Of a stretch of DNA of 64,000 bases, positions 1 to 7,873 are shown piece by piece. Origin of the DNA: Bacteroidota bacterium (GTDB lineage Bacteria > Bacteroidota > Ignavibacteria > Kapaibacteriales > NICIL-2); contig JAIBAE010000006.1 in assembly GCA_019695345.1 (NCBI GenBank), positions 1 to 64,000 on the forward strand, given 5' to 3'. The number at the start of each line of letters is the position of its first letter. The first letter of the stretch is position 1. A program made the translations under genes and the position numbers. The notes beneath the pieces are model-generated. The model did no database searches and had not been told where the DNA came from. It saw only the letters and a program-made list of their open reading frames with translations.

Positions 1-1
1 A

Positions 2-94
2 TACGAAAACAAGCGTACAATCTCTAGAAATTTTGCCTTCGAAATTCTTGAACGGACAATTTTGCTTGTAAATGGCTTCATGACTGGCTTCTAA
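2..94 (+). CDS. C-terminal end of an unknown gene (partial)
   Basis: An open frame enters from the left edge and ends at TAA 92-94, giving about 30 residues that finish with LVNGFMTGF. The residue mix (ILERTILL) looks like protein rather than random translation, but it is too short to assign a family. No start is visible, so it is a partial gene if real. Confidence 0.35.
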   Translation, partial: YENKRTISRNFAFEILERTILLVNGFMTGF

Positions 95-120
95 GCTAAT
101 TATTTATTGCTTATCTAGTC

Positions 121-381
121 ATGACCCAATATTATTTGTTAAATGGAAAATCCATTCGTGAAATATATGTGTGTATTGATGCAACTCAAATGGTAAATGA
201 TATTCCTCTGTCTGATATGCATACCTTATGTATACAATTTATTTTTTCTGATCAAACAGTCTTTACTTTTGTAGGGGATGATGCAAATGGATATGCTACA
301 TTAGACTATAAAATGTTAGATGTTGAAAAATTAGAGTCAAAATCGTGTACTTGGGTGAAGATTTTTCCAGATGAAAATTAG
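121..381 (+). CDS. small hypothetical protein (86 aa)
   Basis: I do not recognise this 86-residue protein. It starts at ATG 121 with no clear ribosome binding site and has no signal peptide or membrane segment. It reads as a small soluble alpha/beta protein: an N-terminal strand-like stretch (YYLLNGKSIREIYVCID), a hydrophobic middle (CIQFIFSDQTVFTFVGDD) and an acidic C-terminal end. It follows a partial gene by 26 bp and is separated from the export operon downstream by a non-coding stretch holding one dispersed repeat. It could be an immunity-like or orphan accessory protein, but nothing in the sequence shows this. Confidence 0.5.
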   Translation: MTQYYLLNGKSIREIYVCIDATQMVNDIPLSDMHTLCIQFIFSDQTVFTFVGDDANGYATLDYKMLDVEKLESKSCTWVKIFPDEN

Positions 382-499
382 CAACCCACAATACGTTGTT
401 CAGTAACAGCCACTTAACATAAGACTCCATTAGTAATTAGCCATTTCGGTTAAGAAGTTCTATAGCTAACATCCGTAGTTCGTAATTAACAAATAGGTC

Positions 500-563
500 G
501 TTCTTTCCGGCAGGTGAACGGTGTTTGAAAATTGAGATTTGGTGCCGTCCTGCGATAGCAGAA
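500..563 (+). repeat. type I dispersed repeat, copy 1
   Basis: Left end GTTCTTTCCGGC at 500 and right end GGTGCCGTCCTGCGATAGC followed by an A-rich tract. It is the only recognisable content of the gap 382-651 and lies 89 bp ahead of the adaptor start. A TATATCTTGCGA stretch between it and the gene resembles a Bacteroidota -7 box. Confidence 0.75.
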
Positions 564-651
564 ACAACTTTAACAACCTATTCACAACTTGGGTGGAATC
601 TGTTTTATATCTTGCGAGGGTTAACAGGGGACTATGTAATTGGGGCTTGGT

Positions 652-1899
652 ATGCTTAACAAAAAATTCTTGCTGATTGGTATTGGGTTTGTGCTGGTAA
701 TTGCTACCACGTGGTGGTATTTGCGCTCGCGCGAAACAGTGCAGAGTGATGTGATTATCCACGCTAAGAAAGGTAAGTTTGAAGTAAGCGTAACAGTTAC
801 CGGCGAACTGCAAGCAACAAATTCTATTGATATAAAGGGTCCGGAAGGCGCTGAAGCCGAGGGAATCTGGCAAATGAAGATTGCTAAGTTGATTCCCGAA
901 GGTACGGTTGTTAAGCAAGGAGAGTGGGTTGCCGATTTAGATAAAAGCGATATTGCCGGTAAGTTAAAAGATGCCGAGTTAGCCATACAAAAAGCAGAAG
1001 CACTGTACACACAAACCTCGCTTGATAGCGCACTGACGCTTTCTAACGCCCGTGATGAAATTACCAACCTTAAATCCACACAAGAAGAACGAAAATTAGA
1101 TTTAGAGCAATCGAAGTTTGAACCACCTGCAAGTGTGCGCCGCGCAGAGATTAGTTACCAAAGTTCCGAACGTCAGCTAAAACAAGCAACCGAGAATTAC
1201 CAAACCAAATTGAAACAATCTGTTGCTAAAATGCAACAAGCTAATGCAGATTTATCCAAGGAACGCCGCCGTTACGACCAGCTTGCGGCACTGATGGCGC
1301 AGTTTACGGTAAAAGCACCATCTAACGGAATGGTGATTTATGGCCGCTCGTGGGATGGCCGCAAGAAGGTAGTTGGCTCGCAGGTGTCGTCGTGGAATCC
1401 AACCGTAGCAACGTTACCGGATTTAACGAAAATGGAGTCGCTCACGTATGTTAATGAAGTGGACATACAGAAAATAAAGAAAGAGCAATGGGTTGCCATC
1501 AGTTTGGATGCGCAACCTAACAAGAAACTAAGTGGCAAAGTTATTTCTGTTGCAAACATTGGTGAACAACGCCCAAACTCGGACTCGAAAGTATTTGAAG
1601 TTCGCATTGAGGTGTTTGAAAAAGATACAACATTACGCCCGGCAATGACAACATCTAACCGCATTGTTGCAGCAACCGTTGATAATGTATTGAGCGTGCC
1701 GTTAGAGTGTATTCATACCGAAAATGGTAAAACGTATATCTATTGCAAAGATGGAAGTAAAGTAGTAAAACAAGAAGTAAAGGTAGGATTGTTAAGTGAG
1801 AATGATGCCATTATTGAAAAAGGGATTTCAGAATCATCCGAGATATTCCTTTCGCTCCCAACAGATTATGCAAACGCTTCGGTAAACTTCCTTAAATAA
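652..1899 (+). CDS. HlyD/MacA-family efflux adaptor protein
   Basis: This is a periplasmic adaptor that would bridge an inner-membrane ABC permease and an outer-membrane TolC channel. The start is placed at ATG 652, because the upstream in-frame TTG 640 lacks support and GGGG precedes the ATG. The 415-aa product begins with an uncleaved anchor helix (residues 5-24, LLIGIGFVLVIATTWWYL), then a biotinyl-lipoyl-like strand segment, a long coiled-coil hairpin rich in K, E and Q (about residues 90-210), a second lipoyl half (FTVKAPSNGMVIYG) and the beta-barrel/MP domains typical of the family. The gene is followed after 4 bp by the permease gene. Substrate is unknown: MacA relatives export peptides, macrolides or lipids. 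Confidence 0.85.
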   Translation: MLNKKFLLIGIGFVLVIATTWWYLRSRETVQSDVIIHAKKGKFEVSVTVTGELQATNSIDIKGPEGAEAEGIWQMKIAKLIPEGTVVKQGEWVADLDKSDIAGKLKDAELAIQKAEALYTQTSLDSALTLSNARDEITNLKSTQEERKLDLEQSKFEPPASVRRAEISYQSSERQLKQATENYQTKLKQSVAKMQQANADLSKERRRYDQLAALMAQFTVKAPSNGMVIYGRSWDGRKKVVGSQVSSWNPTVATLPDLTKMESLTYVNEVDIQKIKKEQWVAISLDAQPNKKLSGKVISVANIGEQRPNSDSKVFEVRIEVFEKDTTLRPAMTTSNRIVAATVDNVLSVPLECIHTENGKTYIYCKDGSKVVKQEVKVGLLSENDAIIEKGISESSEIFLSLPTDYANASVNFLK

Positions 1900-1903
1900 C
1901 ACC

Positions 1904-3244
1904 ATGAAAAATGTAGCCATAAATATCTCTATTGCTACCGAAGCAATAATGCAGAACAAACTGCGCACATGGCTAACTACGTTGGGTATTGTGTTTGGTG
2001 TCGGGTCAGTAATAGCCATGCTTTCCGTTGGGAAGGGTGCTGAGTTGGAAATACTTGAACAGATGAAAGCATTAGGGGCAAATAATATTATCATTAAGCC
2101 CGTAATGGAACAACAAGACGAAGAAAAACAAAAGGAACAAGAGTCCGGTAAAACAAAAGTAAAGAAGTGGTCGCCCGGGTTAACCGTTAACGATATGTTG
2201 AGCATCCCGCATGTAATTCCAACGGTAGAATTTGCCTCGCCTGAAATTGTGGTTGAATGTTTAGCCCTTCGTGAAGGAATGAAACGTACCGTAAAATTAG
2301 TTGGCGTGGATTCATCGTACTTCACGGCTACAGAGTTTCATCTGCATAGCGGAAGTTTTTTTAATTCTATGCAAACACATAATGGTAGTGCAGTTTGCGT
2401 AATAGGTTGGGCAGCAAAAACCAAGTTCTTTGCAACCGAAGAAGCTATTGGTAAACAGGTAAAGTGTGGCGATTTATGGTTAACTGTTGTTGGTGTGTTA
2501 CAAGAAAAAAAGATTAATCAACAAACATTAAAACACTTAGGTATCCGCGACCCAAATCTGGATGTGTATTCGCCGTACACTACTGTTTTACGCAGGTTCA
2601 GAAATCGTTCGATGTTAACCAAAGCATCTATCAATCGTGGTAATAACCGGAACGATGATGAAGAAAAAGAACCAACCGAAGAACAAAAGAACTACAACCA
2701 ACTTGATAAAATTATTGTTCGTGTAAAGCAATCGAATCAAAGCACGGCTATAGCAGGAATTATCAGTTCTATGCTGGAACGCAGGCATAATCATTCTGTA
2801 GATTTTGAAGTTGTGGTACCGGAGTTACTCTTAAAACAGGAGCAACGCACAAAAGATATTTTTAACATCGTACTTGGTGCAATTGCCTCCATCTCGTTAA
2901 TAGTTGGTGGTATTGGTATCATGAATATTATGTTGGCTTCGGTGCTGGAGCGTACAAAAGAAATTGGAACGCGCCGGGCAATTGGCGCAACAAAAACCGA
3001 CATCATTATTCAATTTCTCGCAGAAGCAATTTCTTTAAGCATTGGTGGTGGGTTTGCCGGAATAATTCTTGGGTTTATCCTCAGTATCAGCATCGAAAAA
3101 TTCGCAGACATTAAAACAATCATTACTCCGGTATCGGTTGCAATTTCGTTTGTAGTTGCCGCAGGTATAGGACTTCTGTTCGGCTACCTACCTGCACGCC
3201 GCGCCGCCGATTTAAATCCCATTGTTGCATTACGATACGAATAA
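1904..3244 (+). CDS. MacB-like ABC transporter permease (FtsX domain)
   Basis: A 446-aa inner-membrane permease of the MacB/FtsX type. It has an N-terminal membrane helix (LRTWLTTLGIVFGVGSVIAML), a large periplasmic MacB_PCD domain (about residues 45-290), and a C-terminal FtsX domain with three helices and the characteristic cytoplasmic loop (MLASVLERTKEIGTRRAIGA). It ends with the family hallmark GYLPARRAADLNPIVALRYE. There is no Walker A or signature motif, so unlike E. coli MacB the ATPase is not fused, and no separate ATPase gene lies in the operon. The partner ATPase must be encoded elsewhere. Two closely spaced genes flank it: the adaptor 4 bp upstream and a TolC-family gene downstream. 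Confidence 0.88.
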   Translation: MKNVAINISIATEAIMQNKLRTWLTTLGIVFGVGSVIAMLSVGKGAELEILEQMKALGANNIIIKPVMEQQDEEKQKEQESGKTKVKKWSPGLTVNDMLSIPHVIPTVEFASPEIVVECLALREGMKRTVKLVGVDSSYFTATEFHLHSGSFFNSMQTHNGSAVCVIGWAAKTKFFATEEAIGKQVKCGDLWLTVVGVLQEKKINQQTLKHLGIRDPNLDVYSPYTTVLRRFRNRSMLTKASINRGNNRNDDEEKEPTEEQKNYNQLDKIIVRVKQSNQSTAIAGIISSMLERRHNHSVDFEVVVPELLLKQEQRTKDIFNIVLGAIASISLIVGGIGIMNIMLASVLERTKEIGTRRAIGATKTDIIIQFLAEAISLSIGGGFAGIILGFILSISIEKFADIKTIITPVSVAISFVVAAGIGLLFGYLPARRAADLNPIVALRYE

Positions 3245-3267
3245 CATGAGCTTACTACTACTATCAT

Positions 3268-3333
3268 CTTCTGCTTCGCAGACGGCACCAACCCACGCAC
3301 CAATGCACTTTCCTTGCAATGCCGGAGAAAAGC
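3268..3333 (-). repeat. type I dispersed repeat, copy 2 (degenerate)
   Basis: Reverse-oriented copy: CTGCTTCGCAGACGGCACC at the T-rich end and GCCGGAGAAAAGC at the other. It sits 24 bp behind the permease stop and occupies what would otherwise be read as an N-terminal extension of the TolC gene, which argues for the later start chosen there. Confidence 0.6.
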
Positions 3334-3380
3334 TCATACTCCAAGATGTACGATTTTCGTTTAGTTGTAAAGTAATGCAC

Positions 3381-4838
3381 ATGAGAATGATGGCAATTAT
3401 TGCCTTATTGGTAGTATGTTCACAGGTAAGTATTGCATCTGATACGTTGCGTCTAACATTAGAAGATTGCATTCGCATTGCCCACGAGAAAGGTCCGGCG
3501 GCGAAGGTAGTACGTTTTACCTATCAAAGTCGCCGCGCACAAAACACAGCTATTAATGCAGACTTCATGCCACAAGTGTCGTTGAATGTAGATGTACCGG
3601 GATACCAACGCGCAATTGTTCCGGTGTTGTTGCCAAATGCTACGTACACAAACTTACCACAATCGTTAGCGTATTCGTACGGGGCGTTATCGTTATCTCA
3701 GAAGGTACCATTAACAGGTGGAGATATTACCATACAGAGTGGATTGAATAACCGTATCGATTTCACCAATAACAAAAGTGAGTTGTGGAATTCTTTTCCA
3801 TTTTTAGTTCAGGTACGTCAGCCGATTTTTGGTTTTAACCAATATCAAAACAACCGCGAGTTAGAGGAACTTCGTTTTGATGCGGCCACCCGCGAGTACA
3901 TTGAACAAATGGAAGATGTATCTGTTGAAGCGGTTGGGAAGTTTTTTGATTACTACATTGCAACAATGAATGTTGATAATGCAAAACTCAATGTAGAAAT
4001 TAACGACTCAATTTTTACGTTAGCCAAGGGCAGATACAACGTTGGTAAGATTGCCGAAAATGATTTGCTACAAAATGAATTGGCATTGATAACTGCCAAA
4101 ACAGATTTTGAACGTACTTCGTTAGAAACCGAACGCACACTCCGTTCGCTACAACTTACACTTGGCTTGCCTGAGAATTCGCCGTTGGTTATTATCCCGC
4201 CCGACAAAGTTCCAAACATCACGGTTGATGCTACAAAGGCATTGGAGTATGCCAATAAGTTTCGAAGTGATACAAAAAACTTGGAAGCTCAATCACTTCA
4301 ATCGGAACGAGCAGTGGATGCTGCAAAGGCAGATAACCGATTTAATGCAACGCTAACTGCAAGTTACGGACTCAACCAAACGGCAAGTACATTTGCCGGC
4401 GTATATCAAAGTCCGTTAGACCAACAACGTGTATCGCTTGGAGTTGAAGTGCCATTACTTACTTGGGGAAAAAATTCTGCAAACGTAGAACAAGCAATGG
4501 CTAACCAACAACGGACAGAAGTTCAAACAGCATTACAGAGGAACCAGATTACTCAAGAAGTTGAGTTTCATGTTAAGGACTTCTTGCAACTACAAAAACA
4601 AGTTGCAATTGCTTTAAAAGGTGAACAGATTGCAGCTCGTGGTTACGAGGTTGCACGTAACAGATACATTATTGGGAAAATTGAAACCACAGAATTGATG
4701 CTGGCTCAACAACGCAAAGATGGATCCCGTAGAGAATACTTCCAAACACTCCGTAATTTCTGGACATCGTATTATCGTTTACGCAGATTAACGCTCTGGG
4801 ATTTTGCAACAAATCAACAGATAACACTTCCGGGTTAG
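3381..4838 (+). CDS. TolC family outer-membrane efflux protein
   Basis: A 486-aa outer-membrane channel subunit that completes a tripartite exporter with the adaptor and permease upstream. Starts at 3375, 3381 and 3387 are all possible. I chose 3381 because it gives a clean signal peptide (MRMMAIIALLVVCSQVSIAS, cleavage near SIA-SD). The mature protein opens with the TolC-type LTLEDCIRIAHE helix and shows the two internal repeats of the family: long amphipathic helices (TDFERTSLETERTLRSLQLTLGLPE; VEFHVKDFLQLQKQVAIALKGEQIAARGYEVARNRY is too long to cite fully but runs to about residue 440) alternating with strand-like segments. Its upstream region is taken up by a degenerate dispersed repeat. 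Translation ends 5 bp from the convergent YoeB gene. Confidence 0.88.
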   Translation: MRMMAIIALLVVCSQVSIASDTLRLTLEDCIRIAHEKGPAAKVVRFTYQSRRAQNTAINADFMPQVSLNVDVPGYQRAIVPVLLPNATYTNLPQSLAYSYGALSLSQKVPLTGGDITIQSGLNNRIDFTNNKSELWNSFPFLVQVRQPIFGFNQYQNNRELEELRFDAATREYIEQMEDVSVEAVGKFFDYYIATMNVDNAKLNVEINDSIFTLAKGRYNVGKIAENDLLQNELALITAKTDFERTSLETERTLRSLQLTLGLPENSPLVIIPPDKVPNITVDATKALEYANKFRSDTKNLEAQSLQSERAVDAAKADNRFNATLTASYGLNQTASTFAGVYQSPLDQQRVSLGVEVPLLTWGKNSANVEQAMANQQRTEVQTALQRNQITQEVEFHVKDFLQLQKQVAIALKGEQIAARGYEVARNRYIIGKIETTELMLAQQRKDGSRREYFQTLRNFWTSYYRLRRLTLWDFATNQQITLPG

Positions 4839-4843
4839 GTTAG

Positions 4844-5107
4844 TTAATTTTGATAATGTCCTAGAATTGAATGTACAATTATTTGTTCATCTTCAACTTT
4901 ATATACTATTCGATGTTCTTGATTAATCCTTCGTGACCAGTACCCACTATAATTTAATTTCAATGGCTCGGGTTGGCCTAAGCCATCAAATGGCGTTCTC
5001 AATATATTATCCAGAATTTTATAAATCTTCTTAACCATTTTAATATCATTTTCTAACCACCATGCCAATTGTTTCCATGCAAGAGGCATAAATACAAGTT
5101 CACGCAT
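4844..5107 (-). CDS. yoeB: YoeB/Txe-type toxin (ribosome-dependent mRNA endonuclease)
   Basis: The 87-aa product has the full YoeB signature: an N-terminal WWLENDIKMVKKIYKIL helix, then PFDGLGQPEPLKLNYSG, YWSRRINQEHRIVY and a C-terminal HSILGHYQ. In the family, the conserved Glu, Arg and His residues (E in QPEPLK or NQEH, RR, and the C-terminal H-Y pair) carry out cleavage of mRNA in the ribosomal A site. The length is standard (about 85 aa). The start at 5107 overlaps the antitoxin gene by 8 bp, which suits translational coupling with the antitoxin made first. It is convergent with the TolC gene. Confidence 0.9.
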   Translation of the reverse strand: MRELVFMPLAWKQLAWWLENDIKMVKKIYKILDNILRTPFDGLGQPEPLKLNYSGYWSRRINQEHRIVYKVEDEQIIVHSILGHYQN

Positions 5108-5309
5108 ATATCAACTTCTTTAAGTCGTCTAAACTCAGTGGGGTTGGGATTGTGGATTTACTTTCATACTGTTCAATGCTTTGAAGCAATACAGGGTTTG
5201 TTACCTCATTTGCCTCAATTAGCTGTATGTTCTTGATAAATGATATGTTCTTAAACAGCTCTTCAGCTACATCTCTTTTATCATCTGAAACATCTATTAC
5301 AAACTTCAT
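5100..5309 (-). CDS. antitoxin of the YoeB toxin
   Basis: A 69-aa acidic protein located directly upstream of yoeB and overlapping it by 8 bp, so an antitoxin by position. It begins MKFVIDVSDDKRDVAEELFKN, predicted to form a strand-helix, and ends in a short helix (LSLDDLKKLIY). It lacks the usual Phd/YefM start and looks more like a ribbon-type or other small antitoxin family, so the pairing is of interest. It probably binds its own promoter together with the toxin. The gap 5310-5375 upstream would hold that promoter. Confidence 0.75.
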   Translation of the reverse strand: MKFVIDVSDDKRDVAEELFKNISFIKNIQLIEANEVTNPVLLQSIEQYESKSTIPTPLSLDDLKKLIYA

Positions 5310-5375
5310 AATAACTCCAATAATTCTGTTTTAATTTACACAATTAAACGAAGTTGACCTGTATTTATTTATTGT

Positions 5376-5443
5376 TGTTTCTTTCCAGCAAGGAAATGTT
5401 GTGGGAACCCAGACGTTCGGTGCGGTCACGCGATAGCAAAAAA
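5376..5443 (+). repeat. type I dispersed repeat, copy 3
   Basis: Left end GTTTCTTTCCAGC and right end GTTCGGTGCGGTCACGCG followed by ATAGC and an A-tract. It separates the divergent antitoxin and MFS genes, with the A-tract 76 bp ahead of the MFS start. Confidence 0.85.
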
Positions 5444-5518
5444 TTGTTTGTAAAGTGTGCGTCAAAACTTCAGCTGATTCGTCGTGTGAGATATACAAGC
5501 AAAACCCATCTATTATAC

Positions 5519-6790
5519 ATGTCACAACTACAAACACGCGGGGAGACCTTACCATTATGGCGGCGTAATTTATATGTGTTATGGTTAGCGCAATTTCTTG
5601 CCATGACTGGTATGAGTTCGTGCGTGCCGTTTTTGCCTAAATTTATAACCGAACTTGGTGTTCAAAACCAACAGGAAGCACAGTTTTGGAGTGGTCTGGT
5701 TTTTTCCGGTCCCTTTTTGGTATCATTCCTTACAACGCCCATTTGGAGCGCACTTGGCGATAAGTATGGAAGAAAAATGATTGTACTACGCGCAGTGTTT
5801 GGATTAGCAGCATCAATGATTTGTATGGGGTTCTCGCATTCTGTTCTGGAGTTGTTGTTTTGGCGAATTGTTCAAGGTGCTGTTAGTGGATTTGTAGCTG
5901 CGAATTTGTCGTTTGTTAGTGCAGAAACGCCTAAAGAACACGTTGGATATGCAATTGGTGTTTTGCAATCATCGCAATCGGCAGGGAATATCTTAGGTCC
6001 GTTTATGGGTGGCTTAATCTCGTGGGCCTGGGGAATGCGTTCTGTGTTTTGGATTGTTGGTGGATTGGCAATTGTTAGCGGGATATTAATATGGACCTTA
6101 TTAGTTGAAGGGAACAAAAGTGAAACTCAACGAAGTAAAGCATCCACCGCTCGGGAGAATGTTCGCATGGCATTTACATCGGTTGATTTACGCACAGTAC
6201 TTATCTTGATTGTCATCAGTCAAATGTCGATAGTGTTTACTACGCCCATCTTTCCGTTCTACTTAAAAGACCTTGGAACACCTAAAGAATGGCTTGATAT
6301 TGCAACGGGTACATTTGTTGGCATTGTTGGTTTATGTACGTTGATTTTTGCACCGCGCTGGGGAAAACGAAACGATGCAAAAGGGTACCGCAAAACAATT
6401 GTTGTTACTGCATTTGTTGTTGGGATTTCTACGATACTACAAGCATTTGTACCAAACGTTTATTTATTGTTTGCGTTACGAGTTGTAATAGGGATTTTTA
6501 TTGCCGGCATTGTACCAAGTTTAAGTACGGCACTCAGCAAACTCTCGCCGGAAAATATTCGTGGTGGAATTATGGGATTAGCATCGAGTGCGATGCTGTT
6601 TGGGAATTTGTTGTCGCCTCCATTTAGCGGCTGGATAAGTTCCAGCATTGGCGAGTACGGCATACGTGTTTGCTTTGCTATAGCAGGTGTATTGATGTTG
6701 TTGGTTTCCGGTGGTGCTACCCGATTGCGAGATATAGTAAAAGAGGAGCGTGATGCGCACCGAATACACACACACGAAATCCACGCCTGA
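5519..6790 (+). CDS. MFS family drug/metabolite transporter
   Basis: A 423-aa major facilitator protein. The start is ATG 5519; reading further upstream would translate a dispersed repeat. Twelve hydrophobic segments are visible. The loop between helices 2 and 3 carries the MFS signature GDKYGRKMIVLRAVFG, and helix 5 has the antiporter-like motif GNILGPFMGGLIS. These features suit the DHA1 (12-TM drug:H+ antiporter, MdtG/TetA-like) group. The second half repeats the pattern (RWGKRNDAKGYRKTIVVTAF). It is a single-gene unit between the toxin-antitoxin pair and the tRNA-Pro gene, and no regulator lies beside it. The substrate cannot be told from sequence. Confidence 0.88.
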   Translation: MSQLQTRGETLPLWRRNLYVLWLAQFLAMTGMSSCVPFLPKFITELGVQNQQEAQFWSGLVFSGPFLVSFLTTPIWSALGDKYGRKMIVLRAVFGLAASMICMGFSHSVLELLFWRIVQGAVSGFVAANLSFVSAETPKEHVGYAIGVLQSSQSAGNILGPFMGGLISWAWGMRSVFWIVGGLAIVSGILIWTLLVEGNKSETQRSKASTARENVRMAFTSVDLRTVLILIVISQMSIVFTTPIFPFYLKDLGTPKEWLDIATGTFVGIVGLCTLIFAPRWGKRNDAKGYRKTIVVTAFVVGISTILQAFVPNVYLLFALRVVIGIFIAGIVPSLSTALSKLSPENIRGGIMGLASSAMLFGNLLSPPFSGWISSSIGEYGIRVCFAIAGVLMLLVSGGATRLRDIVKEERDAHRIHTHEIHA

Positions 6791-6869
6791 TAACAAAAAT
6801 GTAACCGGTAGTTTGATTAGGTGGCGCATAACAGTTATTTTGCGCCCGTCTAAAACGGACAATTCTTAC

Positions 6870-6942
6870 GGAGTGTAGCGCAGCCCGGTAGCGCACTACT
6901 TTGGGGTAGTAGGGGTCGTGGGTTCAAATCCCGCCACTCCGA
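6870..6942 (+). tRNA. tRNA-Pro (anticodon TGG)
   Basis: A cloverleaf folds with acceptor stem CGGAGTG / CACTCCG (6870-6876, 6935-6941), a D arm TAGCGCAGCCCGGTAGCGC, anticodon loop TTTGGGG giving TGG, and a T arm GTGGGTTCAAATCCCGC. The discriminator is A at 6942 and CCA is not encoded. Its 3' half is the attachment site of the downstream island, and the island-side sequence restores a complete gene. Confidence 0.95.
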
Positions 6943-6944
6943 CA
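6919..6944 (+). other. attL: left attachment site of the genomic island
   Basis: The 26 bases from 6919 to 6944 (T arm to just past the 3' end of tRNA-Pro) recur exactly at 20586-20611. The sequences diverge at once on both sides. This is the classic tRNA 3'-end target of a tyrosine recombinase, whose gene lies next to the right copy. Confidence 0.9.
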
Positions 6945-6974
6945 GAAGTCGCATAAAACCTCAGTTCCTGACCC

Positions 6975-7001
6975 ATCGTGGGACGAATAAGGGACGAAAT
7001 T
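6975..7001 (+). repeat. 27-bp direct repeat, left copy (candidate integrase arm site)
   Basis: Identical to 20448-20474 in the same orientation. Each copy contains two GGGACGAA octamers 11 bp apart. Short direct repeats near both ends of the element fit arm-type integrase or excisionase binding sites. The right copy is immediately upstream of the integrase start. Confidence 0.7.
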
Positions 7002-7017
7002 TATCGGCTGTAAGGAT

Positions 7018-7048
7018 AAAGGAACCTCAAAAGGGTTCCTTTTTTTTA
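7018..7048 (+). terminator. terminator downstream of tRNA-Pro, supplied by the island
   Basis: Stem AAAGGAACC / GGGTTCCTT with a short loop, followed by eight T. It replaces the original tRNA terminator (20620-20654), which was moved 13.7 kb away by the insertion. Confidence 0.85.
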
Positions 7049-7078
7049 TACGTCTAATCTTGGAAATACTATGTTAAT

Positions 7079-7155
7079 ATACACAGGTACCCCTGTGAAT
7101 TTATTGATGAAGTAGTCTATCAGCACCCCCCGTATGGGGGTAGAGAGGGTGGGTA
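7079..7155. other. cluster of short palindromes near attL
   Basis: Two hairpins: CACAGG-TACC-CCTGTG at about 7082-7097 and ACCCCC-CGTAT-GGGGGT around 7126-7142, then a G-rich run. They lie between the left arm repeat and the 3' end of the first island gene. They could be a terminator for that minus-strand gene, or a recombination or replication signal. There is no T-tract to decide. Confidence 0.5.
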
Positions 7156-7189
7156 AGTTAATGTTGTTGGAGTAGCTTTATAATTATTT

Positions 7190-7873
7190 CTATCCGCATG
7201 ACTCATCTGAGAAGGCACTAATTACTGTATCAAGAGCCCAGCGTTTTTGGGTAATAGACCCAGATTCATCATGTAATATCTTGGTTATTTCATCTGCTAT
7301 CAATTCTAATGTGATACCACGATTAACTAATTCACTTCTTAAGGTAGTATCCTGTGTTATTAATAGTGAGATTATCTTTGGGTTGGCAATAAGTTGTTTT
7401 GTTAATGACTTTATGTTTCTTTCAGATGGATAAACCTTTCTTGTTGTCGCTTCCGGTTCAACACCGTTTGATACTAATTGTACCCACAACATCTTTCTTG
7501 AACTCAATTCATACAATCTACATTGTTTATCGTTTCCTGCTATACCATTATAATGTTTAGGTGTGTAGTTGAAAACTGCTGTATCAAGTTTATCGGTCCT
7601 AAATACCTTTCTGTCTTTAGGAAAGTTAAATACCTCATATTGAAACGGTGTTTTTCTGAGTTTGGTTTTATTACTACCGCGTAGGAATTTATCTTGAATC
7701 ACAGATCTGGAAATTAATGGAACTATCCAACCATTGTCACTCTGTACATATTCTCCTGGTAGAACATCAACAATTGATTTTACAGTTATAGAAATATCTT
7801 TAGTGATATTTTCATATATAACGTAATCAACTGTGCCTCTGTCATCTTTGTGGTTTACTGTTACTGTTCTCAT
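7190..7873 (-). CDS. hypothetical island protein (227 aa)
   Basis: I do not recognise this 227-aa protein. It starts at ATG 7873 and has no signal peptide or membrane segment. The N-terminal half is strand-rich (VDYVIYENITKDISITVKSIV; GEYVQSDNGWIVPLISRS). The C-terminal 60 residues are helical (LRSELVNRGITLELIADEITKIL, then KRWALDTVISAFSD). This tail loosely resembles the helical segment of small terminase or other DNA-binding accessory proteins of phages and islands, which is a guess from pattern only. It is the only gene between attL and the large non-coding region, is transcribed towards attL, and stands alone. Confidence 0.65.
   Translation of the reverse strand: MRTVTVNHKDDRGTVDYVIYENITKDISITVKSIVDVLPGEYVQSDNGWIVPLISRSVIQDKFLRGSNKTKLRKTPFQYEVFNFPKDRKVFRTDKLDTAVFNYTPKHYNGIAGNDKQCRLYELSSRKMLWVQLVSNGVEPEATTRKVYPSERNIKSLTKQLIANPKIISLLITQDTTLRSELVNRGITLELIADEITKILHDESGSITQKRWALDTVISAFSDESCG

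Noticed and set aside
466-1079. Open frames opposite the adaptor gene
   Set aside because: They run through a dispersed repeat or lie antisense to a recognised gene, and their translations have no protein-like pattern.
3222-3380. Longer N-terminus for the first TolC-family protein
   Set aside because: It would translate a degenerate dispersed repeat and put the signal peptide 50 residues inside the protein.
5354-5518. Longer N-terminus for the MFS transporter
   Set aside because: This stretch contains a complete type I repeat; membrane segments start only after ATG 5519.
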